From Elusimicrobiota bacterium (GTDB taxonomy: Bacteria > Elusimicrobiota > UBA8919): DNA of 64,000 nucleotides. Positions 36,630 through 46,756 of this stretch are shown one piece after another. Numbering within the stretch: position 1 is the first letter of the stretch; each line of letters begins with the position of its first letter. The notes beneath the pieces were generated by a model that was given only the letters and a program-made list of their open reading frames with translations, ran no database searches and was not told the DNA's origin. A program made the position numbers and the translations under genes. The DNA lies in the NCBI GenBank assembly GCA_028718185.1, contig JAQUMH010000001.1, forward strand, positions 901,186 through 965,185, in the 5' to 3' direction.

Positions 36630-39600
36630 CTATCTTACAACTGCTGCTTTCCCTGTTGCCTTTATGTCTGGATATCCGGCTTTCTTTGCTCTTATTACAT
36701 AAATATACACGCCACTGGCAACATTGGATATGTCCCAATTATACTCGTAACAGTATTTAGAATTTATCGTTAAGGGTTGAGTGCCATTAAGTTCTACTGA
36801 ATGAACATGCTCTGCGGCTATATTATAAATTTTAATCTCAATCTTATCCGCTATCCCGCACTCTATGTGTATTGTCGGTGTTTTACCATTCTTCGCAGGG
36901 TTGGGATAACTGTATATTTCTCCAAGAACAAATGCAGATGATGGTGCTAATTTAACTGCTGCAAATGGCTGTACGGAATTCGCTGTTATTGATATTGTGC
37001 CTTTACCGGTTGCATTGAATTGTCTGCAAAATATGTTACCGGAAAATGTGTAATTACCTGCTACCAGTGTTTTTGATTTAGGTGCATATATGATGCCATT
37101 GTATTCTGCTTTGCCACCTATCAACACTTGCGGGACTTTTGTTGTTTTGTCTCTTCTGCAATTTATATTGCCTTTTTTGTCTATTCCAAGCTCATCATCA
37201 AATGTTATGTCTTTGTCTTCAAATATTTCCGATAGCTCTTCATTGTTAAATGTGTTGTCTATTGTGAAGTTGTTGCACTCTATATCATCAAGTATGTCTT
37301 CATACCAGTGTCTCTCCTGTATGTAGGTGCTTACATATATTACAAAGTTTTTGACTTTGTCACCCGCCAACGATCCAGTGGCGGGCACACCATTTGCGTT
37401 TACTTTTACGTTCCCTACCAACTTTATATCGCCTATGCATACTATTTTTACTTTTCCTTGCAGTTTTATTTCGCTTTTTCCGGTTAGCTGTATTCCGGTA
37501 AAGTAATATGTGCCGGTAGACATTGTTAAACTATCGTTACCGGTTATTACTAATCTGCCTTTTTTGTCTATCGGTTTTTTACCTTTTTGTGTTAGTCCTA
37601 TGTCAACGTTATTGTTTTGGGTAGCTGCTTTGTTTATTATTTGTGTCAGATTTATCGGATACGGGTCTATTTTGGACGCATTCTCTGTTATAGTGCCGTT
37701 TATTGTGCTGCTCCTGGATATTTTTACTTTATCACCATATATGTTGCCGGTTATTACCGGCTTACCTTTTATGGTTATCTCTCCATTACTGCGTATATCC
37801 CCCTTTATGTTAACTTTGCCTGTTATGTTTATTTCTTCGCTGCCTATTAGTGTATATTTCTGCAGTATGGTTACTGTTACGTTCATCGTTTTTGTTTGTT
37901 CGCTGTTACCAACATTATCATTTGTATAATATTCTATGGTATGCTCACCTGATGGTAATGTAAACGCATTTACATATTCTGCATAATTTGTGCTGGTATC
38001 TATTCTGTAGTGTGTTTTGTTTACTCCACTGGCTATGCCACTAGACAGAGGGTCTGTTGCTGTAAAAGAAAGTATTGTATCAGGTGCTATTATTGTTTCT
38101 TGTCCTGATTGTTGTTTGTTGTTGAATAATATTTCAGTTACTGGTGCTGTATTGTCTACATAATATGTTTTCTGGTTTATTTGTTCTGTGTTGCCAAGAT
38201 TGTCGGTTGAGTAGTATCCTATTGCATGGATGCCTTCAGACAAAATAAATGGAGTGGCATAGGTTATTATCTGCCCACTGTCTATTGTATAACTTACCTG
38301 TTTTATTCCGCTGGCTACTTCATTGATTATTGGATCTTGTGTAGTAAACACTATGTTTGTCTGTGAAGTTATATATGTTTTATTGTCCGATGATATATAT
38401 TTTAGTCCATTCTCGGTTATTTGGCTTTGGGGTTTTGTGTTGTCTAATTTTAATGTTAGATCTCTTGTTGGTTCTGTGTTTTCTACGTTGTCTTGTGAGT
38501 AATAATTCATTGAATATATTCCATCCATACCGGTTATATTAAATGTGGTAACGTATTGGGTATATGCTGGGATATTATTTGTGCTGGTGTATATGGTGTA
38601 TTTTGTTTCTTTTATGCCTGATGGTATTGTGCCGGAATCAATCGCTATAAGTGTAAATGCTGATTCCGAGGTTATGTAGTCATTATATTTTGGTTGTGCT
38701 ATACTTACAAATGTCTCTGAAATGCTATTGTCTATTATTACTTTTACTGACCTTTCCGTTTCCTGATTTAATAAGTTATCATAACTGCGATAATATATTG
38801 TGTGTTCGCCTTCAGGTAAAGCAGAAAGATAAAAGGTAGAGATATAAATGGAGTAGAAACTATCATCTATTTTATACTCTGTATATTTTACTTCACAGGG
38901 AATTGTGCTTCTGTCAACTGATACTAAACTTACCGCTGTCTCTGAACTTACAAATACTTTGCCATTATCTATAAACTTAGGACTATGAACTATTAACTGA
39001 CTCTCAGGAGGCGTATTATCCACTATCACTTCAAGAGTTTTTGGCTGTTCGGTGTTACCTATTACATCTACACTATAATAAGTTATCGTATGCGAACTTT
39101 CAGTTGGAATCGTAAATGTCCCTGTATATACTATGAACTCCGAACTATCAACTCTGAATTTTGTCTCTTTCACTCCTAACCCTCTACCATCTCCTACCTC
39201 TATTATATCATCAATTGCTGATAATGAAATATCCGTTAGTGATGTTATATAAGTTTTACTATCAACTATGAACTTTGGACTATGAACTGCCACTTCAGTC
39301 CTCGGTGGCTGTATGTCATGTATCACTTCAAACTTTGCTGTAGTTGTAGATGAATGATTCCCAACCCAATCAGTTGCCTCAACTGTTAATGTCCAAAATC
39401 CATCATCAATACTCAGTGGCTCTATCATTCGTCCACTATTTACCTGTATTGTCGTTCCTTCTTCCAAGTCAGTTAAATATGCATAATATGTCGGCACCGG
39501 GTCAAGGTTATCGGTAACTGTATAGTTTATTGTTATTGTAGAAACTGTCGCAATAAATCTTTCTCCACCAACTGGTGAACTAATTGTTATTTCAGGTGGG

Positions 39601-41468
39601 TTTTCATCAATGATATTAAGGGTACCAGTAGAATATCCACTGTTATATCTATCATTACCTTCAAATCTCACTCTTATATCCAACTGATTTTTTGTAGGTT
39701 TTTTTGGTAAAGTAAATTCAAACATTGCCTCATAAACCGAAAGAGGACTATTCCCTAATAATATCCAATTTTCTCCATCATAATATTCAAGATGTAATAT
39801 TGGAATATCTCCATTAGGAATTAACGGTTCTTCATCAGAATCAAACATTGTTGCATATGCGGTTCCAGTAGATGGATAACTAATAATTGCAGAAAGATTA
39901 GATAAAACAATATTTTTCTTCTCAATTGTTAATTTTACTGAATCACTTGAAGGCAAATGATAGAAACCGTCACCATAATACTCAATATTCATTGTATATT
40001 CACCAGACGGCTGGCTTGCAGTAATGTCAATACTTGCTACACCTTCACTGCTTGTTATAACGGTATAACTGCTGTTGCCAATAGTAAATGTTATGGGATT
40101 ATAAGATATCTTTTTTCCATTTTCAGTTGTAAGTAGTGCTTGTAGTTTTAAAGAATCTGAATACTTAACATTGTTTTGCCCACTGTAGACAATTTGTGTT
40201 TGATGTGGAATTACAGAAACGACAGAATTTGTTCTTGTTTCTTCACATACTGATGGAAAATATACAGTTGCATAATTTGTAATTACCGTCTCTGGTTGTG
40301 CATCACTTTTCACTCTTACGCTTAAATCAAACTTGCCACCTTGTTTTGAACCAACTTCCCCATAGTTATCTATAAATACTGTTAACATTCTCGTTTTTGA
40401 ATCATACCGATATTCAAAATTAGAGGGTGTCTCAGTATTGTTCGTATAATCCTTTCTCTTAAAGTTTGAAACAACTAAACTTGTATCATCCAAACCTTCA
40501 GGTAAAACATTTGTTACATATACTCCATATGCAATCCCTTCTCCTATATTCTCAAACTCAACCGTATAATTCAATGTCTGCCCTGCATATACATATCCTT
40601 TAGGTCCATACATCACATTAGGGTCTCTGGGTCTAAACATTCCATTTGCTGTTTCACCATTAGGTGATGGTGGCGGTTCTGGTGGTTCATCGTCTTCTAT
40701 CGTAAATTTAACAGTTTTCAAATTAAAATTCCCCGCCCAATCACTCGCATAAAAATCAACTTCGTATTCTCCAGGATCTGTATATGATTTTCCCTTTCTA
40801 AATCTTTCTCCAGTAGCTTTATCACGAGCAAAAGCTCTGGGTTCAGGTTCCCCTGATGTATATATATCATCAATAGCAGTAAAACTTACTGTAACTGGGT
40901 TTTTATATGTCTTATCATTTTCTACACTTATATCTTTTATAGTTGGTTCCACATTATCATAAATAAGACGGTGCCAAGTATAACCAATAAGTTCACTAGT
41001 AATACTATATGTTGATATTGCTACTCCATGTTTACTACCTGATGCTTCAATCACACTAGCTACTTTATAAGTTTCATACCATCCTATAAAAATTCTTACA
41101 TGTTTTCCACCATATTTTGGATCATTATATGTTATCAACAAATCTCCTGGATAAATTCCTTGCCACCATGCAACAGGAATTGTAAGTTTTTCTTTTAAAT
41201 GCCAGGCACTGTAATGTCTCCTTAATCCTGACGCCATGTCAACCAAACCAGAACAGTCAAGAGATTTCCCATCCCATGGTTTGAATATATAACCAAAAGT
41301 ATCTTCATTTGTTTCGTCTGGTGTACCATAATCATATGTAATTCCACGATTAAGGTAATTTTCTGCACTATTTACCAATGCTTGCCCTGTTATATTTACA
41401 GAATATATTTTGGATATAGGTAATATTAGAAAAAGCAATGATAATAATCTTAATTTATTTTTTCCCAT
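36630..41468 (-). CDS. Giant secreted multidomain protein: NlpC/P60, DUF11, OmpL47-type repeats, FlgD-like C-terminus
   Basis: 1612 aa with signal peptide. Residues ~25-165 are an NlpC/P60-type cysteine peptidase: DCSGLVDMASG (C72) and GKHVRIFIGW (H123); the third polar residue would be E141, where His is commoner. A DUF11-like domain (YTVEFENIGEGIAYGVYVTN) follows, then Ig-like modules. About five OmpL47-like repeats come next (YITSxTxIxLxAxD, IDxxxxxY, HTIxYYSxDNxGNxE). Then a parallel-beta region ending near 1400 and a C-terminal YPNPAKNG...ASGVYIYVIRA domain. Likely cell-surface, possibly cell-wall active. One palindromic repeat is inserted in frame at 37363. Third gene of the riboswitch operon. 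Confidence 0.8.
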   Translation of the reverse strand: MGKNKLRLLSLLFLILPISKIYSVNITGQALVNSAENYLNRGITYDYGTPDETNEDTFGYIFKPWDGKSLDCSGLVDMASGLRRHYSAWHLKEKLTIPVAWWQGIYPGDLLITYNDPKYGGKHVRIFIGWYETYKVASVIEASGSKHGVAISTYSITSELIGYTWHRLIYDNVEPTIKDISVENDKTYKNPVTVSFTAIDDIYTSGEPEPRAFARDKATGERFRKGKSYTDPGEYEVDFYASDWAGNFNLKTVKFTIEDDEPPEPPPSPNGETANGMFRPRDPNVMYGPKGYVYAGQTLNYTVEFENIGEGIAYGVYVTNVLPEGLDDTSLVVSNFKRKDYTNNTETPSNFEYRYDSKTRMLTVFIDNYGEVGSKQGGKFDLSVRVKSDAQPETVITNYATVYFPSVCEETRTNSVVSVIPHQTQIVYSGQNNVKYSDSLKLQALLTTENGKKISYNPITFTIGNSSYTVITSSEGVASIDITASQPSGEYTMNIEYYGDGFYHLPSSDSVKLTIEKKNIVLSNLSAIISYPSTGTAYATMFDSDEEPLIPNGDIPILHLEYYDGENWILLGNSPLSVYEAMFEFTLPKKPTKNQLDIRVRFEGNDRYNSGYSTGTLNIIDENPPEITISSPVGGERFIATVSTITINYTVTDNLDPVPTYYAYLTDLEEGTTIQVNSGRMIEPLSIDDGFWTLTVEATDWVGNHSSTTTAKFEVIHDIQPPRTEVAVHSPKFIVDSKTYITSLTDISLSAIDDIIEVGDGRGLGVKETKFRVDSSEFIVYTGTFTIPTESSHTITYYSVDVIGNTEQPKTLEVIVDNTPPESQLIVHSPKFIDNGKVFVSSETAVSLVSVDRSTIPCEVKYTEYKIDDSFYSIYISTFYLSALPEGEHTIYYRSYDNLLNQETERSVKVIIDNSISETFVSIAQPKYNDYITSESAFTLIAIDSGTIPSGIKETKYTIYTSTNNIPAYTQYVTTFNITGMDGIYSMNYYSQDNVENTEPTRDLTLKLDNTKPQSQITENGLKYISSDNKTYITSQTNIVFTTQDPIINEVASGIKQVSYTIDSGQIITYATPFILSEGIHAIGYYSTDNLGNTEQINQKTYYVDNTAPVTEILFNNKQQSGQETIIAPDTILSFTATDPLSSGIASGVNKTHYRIDTSTNYAEYVNAFTLPSGEHTIEYYTNDNVGNSEQTKTMNVTVTILQKYTLIGSEEINITGKVNIKGDIRSNGEITIKGKPVITGNIYGDKVKISRSSTINGTITENASKIDPYPINLTQIINKAATQNNNVDIGLTQKGKKPIDKKGRLVITGNDSLTMSTGTYYFTGIQLTGKSEIKLQGKVKIVCIGDIKLVGNVKVNANGVPATGSLAGDKVKNFVIYVSTYIQERHWYEDILDDIECNNFTIDNTFNNEELSEIFEDKDITFDDELGIDKKGNINCRRDKTTKVPQVLIGGKAEYNGIIYAPKSKTLVAGNYTFSGNIFCRQFNATGKGTISITANSVQPFAAVKLAPSSAFVLGEIYSYPNPAKNGKTPTIHIECGIADKIEIKIYNIAAEHVHSVELNGTQPLTINSKYCYEYNWDISNVASGVYIYVIRAKKAGYPDIKATGKAAVVR
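37363..37385. repeat. CCCGCCA palindromic element inside the giant protein gene
   Basis: CCCGCCA (37363-37369), 9-nt loop, TGGCGGG (37379-37385). It differs by about two bases from the copy at 56464-56486 in the pst operon. In this gene it encodes the stretch PATGSLAG in frame. Confidence 0.8.
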
Positions 41469-42637
41469 TTTATTACTTTGAATCCTTCATTTAACTTATT
41501 TTCTAACCATACTATCTGATATACACCACCATTCCAACTTATACAAGGAGCAACAAATATTGAATTAACTGAATTAAATAATTGATATTTAGAAACTAAC
41601 TTACCTTTAAAATTATATTTTATAACAAGATTTTGATATATTTTATTCTTTTCTGAATCATTATTTGCAGTAGATACAAAAACATAAACATTACCACTAC
41701 TATCTTCACACAAAGGACTATACCATCTCTGATTGGGAATTTTGATATATATAATCTTTTCAATTTTTTTAACATTTTTTTTATTAGACCAAAATAAAAA
41801 AGTATAACGAGTGCTTTCCATAAAACTGGGATATTTGTTTCTTTCGCTCTTTTCCAAGGTTTTAAGATATTCTCTCACTGAATCAATTCCAAAATATTCT
41901 GCTTGTTTAAAAACTTTATCATGTTCTGTTCTAGTATTATAATATGAAGGCATAATGCTAAAACTTGGAGCATCAATAGAATCTTCACCAATTTCTAAAT
42001 ATATAAATTCTTTTGGTGAAATTGCTCTCATATCACTGTAGTTTTGAATTGTTAGTTTTCCTAATTTTTTTAATAAATCAAATATTTTATTCTTTCCTAA
42101 AACTTTTCCTTTGATTTCCTTATAATATTTTTCATCAACACCTTTAAGTTGTTCATAAACATTTTTATTAACATATCCATCAATTATATATGAAACTATA
42201 CTGCCATTAAAATTATATTTTTTAATTACATAAGGTTTTAACTCTTCTCCTGGATGAATAAAAATACTATTATCAGATATTTTTATCTCATCTTTACCAG
42301 CAACATACTCTTGAGGTTCTTTTGGAATCTTTTCTAAATCAATTGTTGTCTGTAATTTTCCTTCTTTGTCATACTTCTTTACTCGCCAGTTTACTGCATC
42401 AAAAATGTATATATTTCCTTCTTTATCCACATCCATTGCCACTGGTCCCCTTACTTCTCCTTTTGTATATATCCCAAACTCATCATCCCCTTTACCCCAT
42501 TTGCCTTGTATTATTACTTTCGGTTCATATTGCTCTAAATAAGTTGTGGTTGATTTGTTAATTTCATTTTGAGTAGAAACCTCAGCGAATAAGTTGGAAG
42601 TCACCAAAATAAACAATACCATACTAATAATCTTCAT
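41450..42637 (-). CDS. Secreted protein with NHL-type beta-propeller repeat, unknown function
   Basis: Start chosen at 42637: AAGGAG about 10 nt upstream, and the protein then opens with a signal peptide (MKIISMVLFILVTSNLFAEVS). The 395 aa contain VRGPVAMDVDKEGNIYIFDAVNWRVKKYDKEGKL, a clear NHL/6-bladed-propeller repeat, and later weaker blades (YNFKGKLVSKYQLF). Probably a periplasmic or surface binding module. It overlaps the giant gene by 19 bp, so translation is coupled. Confidence 0.75.
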   Translation of the reverse strand: MKIISMVLFILVTSNLFAEVSTQNEINKSTTTYLEQYEPKVIIQGKWGKGDDEFGIYTKGEVRGPVAMDVDKEGNIYIFDAVNWRVKKYDKEGKLQTTIDLEKIPKEPQEYVAGKDEIKISDNSIFIHPGEELKPYVIKKYNFNGSIVSYIIDGYVNKNVYEQLKGVDEKYYKEIKGKVLGKNKIFDLLKKLGKLTIQNYSDMRAISPKEFIYLEIGEDSIDAPSFSIMPSYYNTRTEHDKVFKQAEYFGIDSVREYLKTLEKSERNKYPSFMESTRYTFLFWSNKKNVKKIEKIIYIKIPNQRWYSPLCEDSSGNVYVFVSTANNDSEKNKIYQNLVIKYNFKGKLVSKYQLFNSVNSIFVAPCISWNGGVYQIVWLENKLNEGFKVIKWEKIN

Positions 42638-42704
42638 AACCTTTTTTCTCCTTCGTTTTGTAATTAAATCTGTAAAATTGTTGTTTTTACCCCTATTCTT
42701 TTCT

Positions 42705-45700
42705 CTACTTTTCAGTGAAATCATATGTTGGAAGATATGAATCCATCTGCTCTTTTGTTAAAATATATGCTTTGCATTTAACTACCGTATTTAATGTTAA
42801 TCCCCACATTATTGTTGACTGGCAATTATATTGTTTTACTGTTTTAGCTGGAATATTAATATCCCATCTTATCATATTCATTGGATAGTATTTTTTATCA
42901 ATCCAGTTGGGAACATCATACAGAGTATATAAACCAACTGCAGAACCAAAATTACTATATGCTGAAGGATATACTATTAAAGACATATTTTCAGCATCTT
43001 TTAGTCCATCATTTCTTACTTCCATGGTATATGTTATCGTCTGTCCTGGGCTTATTGCACTGCCAGGTCCCCAAATCTTTACCTTTAAGTCAGGTTGAGG
43101 CGGTTTACCATAATCAAGTCGGGTTATTGACATTGATAATTTTTTAGGTGTTACACTTTCATCAAGATATGCAGAAAGTAATCCATATATCGGACCGGTA
43201 ATGGCTCCTTTTAAATTTGTTTCATTAATAGTACTTTTCTTAACATAACTATAACTCATACCCGAACCTAAACTTGAGTTGTATGACATTATTGAAAATC
43301 CTTCATTGTTACATGGATTACTTATTTCATCTATCCGTAGTAGTGTTATTATTGTTGTTAAATTACCAGTATAATATCCCGCAGCCGTTCCTTCAACTGC
43401 TGTCTGTAAATAATGTATTTTAGTGTTTGGATATTCTGTTTCTGTTTGATATATTATGCTACCTGATAAATTTATTCTATCTGCAATAGATTGTGACCCT
43501 ATCTCTGTTATTGTTAATGTTGCATTGTATATATCATAATTACCACTTCCAACAACAGATTCCTGTATCACTGCTTCTATTATACCACTACCTGCACCTT
43601 CAACATAACCATTCATATATATATTTCTTTCTTTTGTATTTAGATATGATATCCCTTTCCAAAAACAAGGATATGAAGCATTCCCTACATTTATTGTAAA
43701 ACTACTTTTGAATAAACCTTTATCTGCAAATGAACCTGTTTTTATATCTATCTTTTCAAAATTTTGAAAATTCAAACTACCAACAATACTTTCACCGTGA
43801 AAAACTGTGTTATTTAATACTATTCTTTGTGATTTTAATGTTTCATAAATTAAGTTATCTTTTGAATATGTTTCTGATAGATTTGATATACTAACAGGAG
43901 ATTCTATATTGAGACACTTTAATACAATTGTTCCATTACCTAAAGGATTAGTTATAATGCCGCAATTACTGATAATACTACCTGTAAAACTATTAGTATT
44001 GTAATATATTGCTATCCTACCTCCGCCTCCACCATTGCCCTTATCACTTCTATCACTTCCATTTCCACCATTAGATGTTATCGTTCCATTACCTAAAATT
44101 GTATTTGCTTTGATGTATACACTACCACCACTACCACCACCTGCCGGCCAATTGCCACCCCAACTCCCATCACCACCATTCGTTCCATTCGCTGAAATTA
44201 TTCCATTAAATGTCAAAGTGTTCGCTGTTATCTTTATTGCTCCTCCACCTGCGCCTCCTGTTCCAAGTGATGGTGCAGATGCTCCTCCGCCACTTCCAAG
44301 GTCTGTTGGCGTATACATACTTCCATAAACAGAACTCATTCCACCAAAACCACCGTAACTTCCACCTGCTGATGTATTGCCGGTGGGTGCTCCGGGTCCC
44401 TTATACTGCGGATACCCTTTGCCATCTACTGTAATTTTACCACCTGCTTGTATATTTAATGTATCTTCTATTTCAAGTTCAAAATCCGGGTCTTGATTAC
44501 TATGGGTTAATATCCCGCCACTAAATATTGTCAAATTACTCAATGATAGTTTAGTGTTTAAATAAAATATACCGCCACTGTCTATCTGTAAAGCATCAAA
44601 ACCTTCTTTTTTCAATATTCCAGCATTATGATAAAATGCTCCGCCATTTTCCAACTTGAAATTGGTTACTGCAATATTGCCTGTATTTGTAACTACTCCT
44701 AAATCTTTTATGTTTAAATTAACAGATGTCACAACATCATTATCAGATATTTCTAATGTCGCTTTATTTTTTACTGTTATTTTATCAAAGGTGTGTACTC
44801 CATCTATTATTGGTGTGGTTCCTTGACTATTATTATTATCTATCGTCAAATCACCATAATTTTGTGTTGTAGATTTCAGATATATTGTTCCAGCACCACC
44901 GTAAGCATTTATTGCACCTGCTCCTCCATATGCTGTTATTATGCCTGTAAAATTGTTTGTCGTGTAATATATCGCTATCCTGCCTCCGCCACCGCCACAT
45001 CCTCTTTCGCTACGGTTACTATCACTACCACCATTGGCTGTTATCGTTCCAGTACCTGAAATTGTATTTGCTGTAATGTATACACTACCACCGCTACCTC
45101 CACCTGCCGGCCAATTACCTCCCCAACTCCCGTCACCACCATTTGTTCCATTTGCTATTATTGCACCATTAACTGTCAACGTGTTTGCTGTTATCTTTAC
45201 TGCTCCTCCACCTGTGCCTCCTGTTCCAACTGATGGTGCAGATGCTCCTCCGCCACTTCCAAGGTCTGTTGGCATATACATGCTTCCATAAACAAGACCC
45301 ATTCCACCAAACCCACCATAACTACCGCCTGCTGATGTATTACCGGTAGGTGCGCCAGGTCCCTGATATTGTGGATACCCCTTACCTGTTACATCTATCT
45401 TTCCACCTGTATCTATTGTAAGATTCTCATGTACTTCAAGTTCAAAATCACTGTCTTTCTGGGTATGGGTCAATATTCCGCCATTCACTACCGTTAAGTT
45501 ACCCAAAGACAATTTAGTGTTTAAATAAAATGTACCACTATTACCTATCTGCAAACTGCCTTCTCCAGATACAGGTCCATTGACTATTATATTGCCACTG
45601 TTATGGTATAAAGAACTTCCACTCTCTAATGTAAGATTTTCTAACGCCATTTTGCCTTCGTTGGTAACTATACCATTATTTGTCACTGTCAAATTTGTTG

Positions 45701-46655
45701 TTATTAATTCATTACCACTCTCTACTTTAAGGTTTGCTCTATTGCTCACTAAAATACTATCAAAAGTAAGAATATTAGTACTAACTACAAATGGTGTAAT
45801 AAAACAGGATTGGTTATTATTTTTTATTATTAAGTCACCATAACTCTGTGTAGTAGATTTCAGATATATTGTCCCAGCACCACCATAAGAATTTAGTGCA
45901 CCTGGACCACCATATGATGTTATTATGCCTGTTAAATTGTTTGTCATGTAATATATCGCTATCCTGCCTCCGCCACCGCCACATCCTCTTTCGCTACGGT
46001 TACTATCACTACCACCGTTGGCTGTTATTGTACCAGTACCTATTACAATATTGGCGTTGATGTATACACTGCCACCGCTACCACCACCTGCCGGCCAATT
46101 ACCACCATAGCTCCCATCACCGCCATTTGTTCCATTTGCTGTTATTACACCATTAACTGTCAACGTGTTCGCTGTTATCTTTACTGCTCCTCCGCCTGTT
46201 CCACCTGTTCCAAGTGATGGTGCAGATGCTCCTCCACCACTTCCAATATCTATTGGTAAGTATATGCTTCCATAAATAGTACCCATTCCACCAAACCCGC
46301 CATAACTACCCCCTGCTGATGTGTTGCCGGTGGGTGCTCCAGGTCCTTGATACTGTGGATAACCTTTGCCAGTTGCGTCTATCTTTCCATTAATTATAAC
46401 GGTGGAAGCTGACAATTCTAACCTACCACTACTACCTGAACCATTATATTGGGTTATAAAGAGTGTTCCATAGATTTGCACTGAATTTGTATAGGTATGA
46501 GTACCGCTTAAGGTATATGTTTCGGTGGCGAGAATTATTAAATCACTTGAATTGTCAGTTAATGCAAATACTTGTATAGGGGAAAAAACTAAAATGTAAA
46601 AAATTATTATACCTGCAAATAAATGTTTAATAAAAATGTTTTTATTCTTTCTCAT
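42705..46655 (-). CDS. Secreted glycine-rich adhesin-like repeat protein
   Basis: 1316 aa from the ATG at 46655, which opens with a signal peptide (FAGIIIFYILVFSPIQVFA); the open frame reaches 46697 and neither start has a clear RBS. Three near-identical ~160-aa glycine-rich blocks (KGYPQYQGPGAPTGNTSAGGS, then AGGGSGGSVYI and CGGGGGRIAIYY) alternate with beta-helix-like NLTVxxGGILTH segments. The C-terminus has a DUF11-like ISPGQTITYTMEVRNDGLKDAENM domain. No FlgD-like tail. First gene after the c-di-GMP riboswitch, so probably a regulated surface adhesin or matrix protein. Confidence 0.8.
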   Translation of the reverse strand: MRKNKNIFIKHLFAGIIIFYILVFSPIQVFALTDNSSDLIILATETYTLSGTHTYTNSVQIYGTLFITQYNGSGSSGRLELSASTVIINGKIDATGKGYPQYQGPGAPTGNTSAGGSYGGFGGMGTIYGSIYLPIDIGSGGGASAPSLGTGGTGGGAVKITANTLTVNGVITANGTNGGDGSYGGNWPAGGGSGGSVYINANIVIGTGTITANGGSDSNRSERGCGGGGGRIAIYYMTNNLTGIITSYGGPGALNSYGGAGTIYLKSTTQSYGDLIIKNNNQSCFITPFVVSTNILTFDSILVSNRANLKVESGNELITTNLTVTNNGIVTNEGKMALENLTLESGSSLYHNSGNIIVNGPVSGEGSLQIGNSGTFYLNTKLSLGNLTVVNGGILTHTQKDSDFELEVHENLTIDTGGKIDVTGKGYPQYQGPGAPTGNTSAGGSYGGFGGMGLVYGSMYMPTDLGSGGGASAPSVGTGGTGGGAVKITANTLTVNGAIIANGTNGGDGSWGGNWPAGGGSGGSVYITANTISGTGTITANGGSDSNRSERGCGGGGGRIAIYYTTNNFTGIITAYGGAGAINAYGGAGTIYLKSTTQNYGDLTIDNNNSQGTTPIIDGVHTFDKITVKNKATLEISDNDVVTSVNLNIKDLGVVTNTGNIAVTNFKLENGGAFYHNAGILKKEGFDALQIDSGGIFYLNTKLSLSNLTIFSGGILTHSNQDPDFELEIEDTLNIQAGGKITVDGKGYPQYKGPGAPTGNTSAGGSYGGFGGMSSVYGSMYTPTDLGSGGGASAPSLGTGGAGGGAIKITANTLTFNGIISANGTNGGDGSWGGNWPAGGGSGGSVYIKANTILGNGTITSNGGNGSDRSDKGNGGGGGRIAIYYNTNSFTGSIISNCGIITNPLGNGTIVLKCLNIESPVSISNLSETYSKDNLIYETLKSQRIVLNNTVFHGESIVGSLNFQNFEKIDIKTGSFADKGLFKSSFTINVGNASYPCFWKGISYLNTKERNIYMNGYVEGAGSGIIEAVIQESVVGSGNYDIYNATLTITEIGSQSIADRINLSGSIIYQTETEYPNTKIHYLQTAVEGTAAGYYTGNLTTIITLLRIDEISNPCNNEGFSIMSYNSSLGSGMSYSYVKKSTINETNLKGAITGPIYGLLSAYLDESVTPKKLSMSITRLDYGKPPQPDLKVKIWGPGSAISPGQTITYTMEVRNDGLKDAENMSLIVYPSAYSNFGSAVGLYTLYDVPNWIDKKYYPMNMIRWDINIPAKTVKQYNCQSTIMWGLTLNTVVKCKAYILTKEQMDSYLPTYDFTEK
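43920..46380. repeat. Three long glycine-rich coding repeats
   Basis: Near-identical DNA blocks of roughly 450-500 bp at about 43920-44430, 44870-45395 and 45840-46380, spaced about 0.95 kb, all within the glycine-rich gene. They could recombine and change copy number. Confidence 0.75.
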
Positions 46656-46732
46656 ATTGAGCTGTATTCGGATAAAATTAATTTTTATTATATACAACTT
46701 TTACAAAATAAAAACCAAATTACCTGTTTTAA

Positions 46733-46756
46733 GGTTCGCTTACGATGTAGCAAACC
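46733..46756 (-). promoter_or_regulatory. Candidate alternative hairpin of the riboswitch expression platform
   Basis: Minus strand GGTTTGCT (46756-46749), 8-nt loop, AGCGAACC (46740-46733). Its 5' arm overlaps the 3' strand of aptamer stem P1 (46757-46752), so the two cannot form together. No good U-tract follows, so it may act on translation or RNA stability rather than as a classical terminator. Confidence 0.5.

Noticed and set aside
44035-45291. Proline-rich plus-strand frames
   Set aside because: They mirror the glycine codons of the repeat protein on the other strand, a common artefact of GGN-rich genes.
43920-46380. CRISPR-like regular spacing
   Set aside because: Repeat units are about 0.5 kb, translated, and not separated by unique short spacers.
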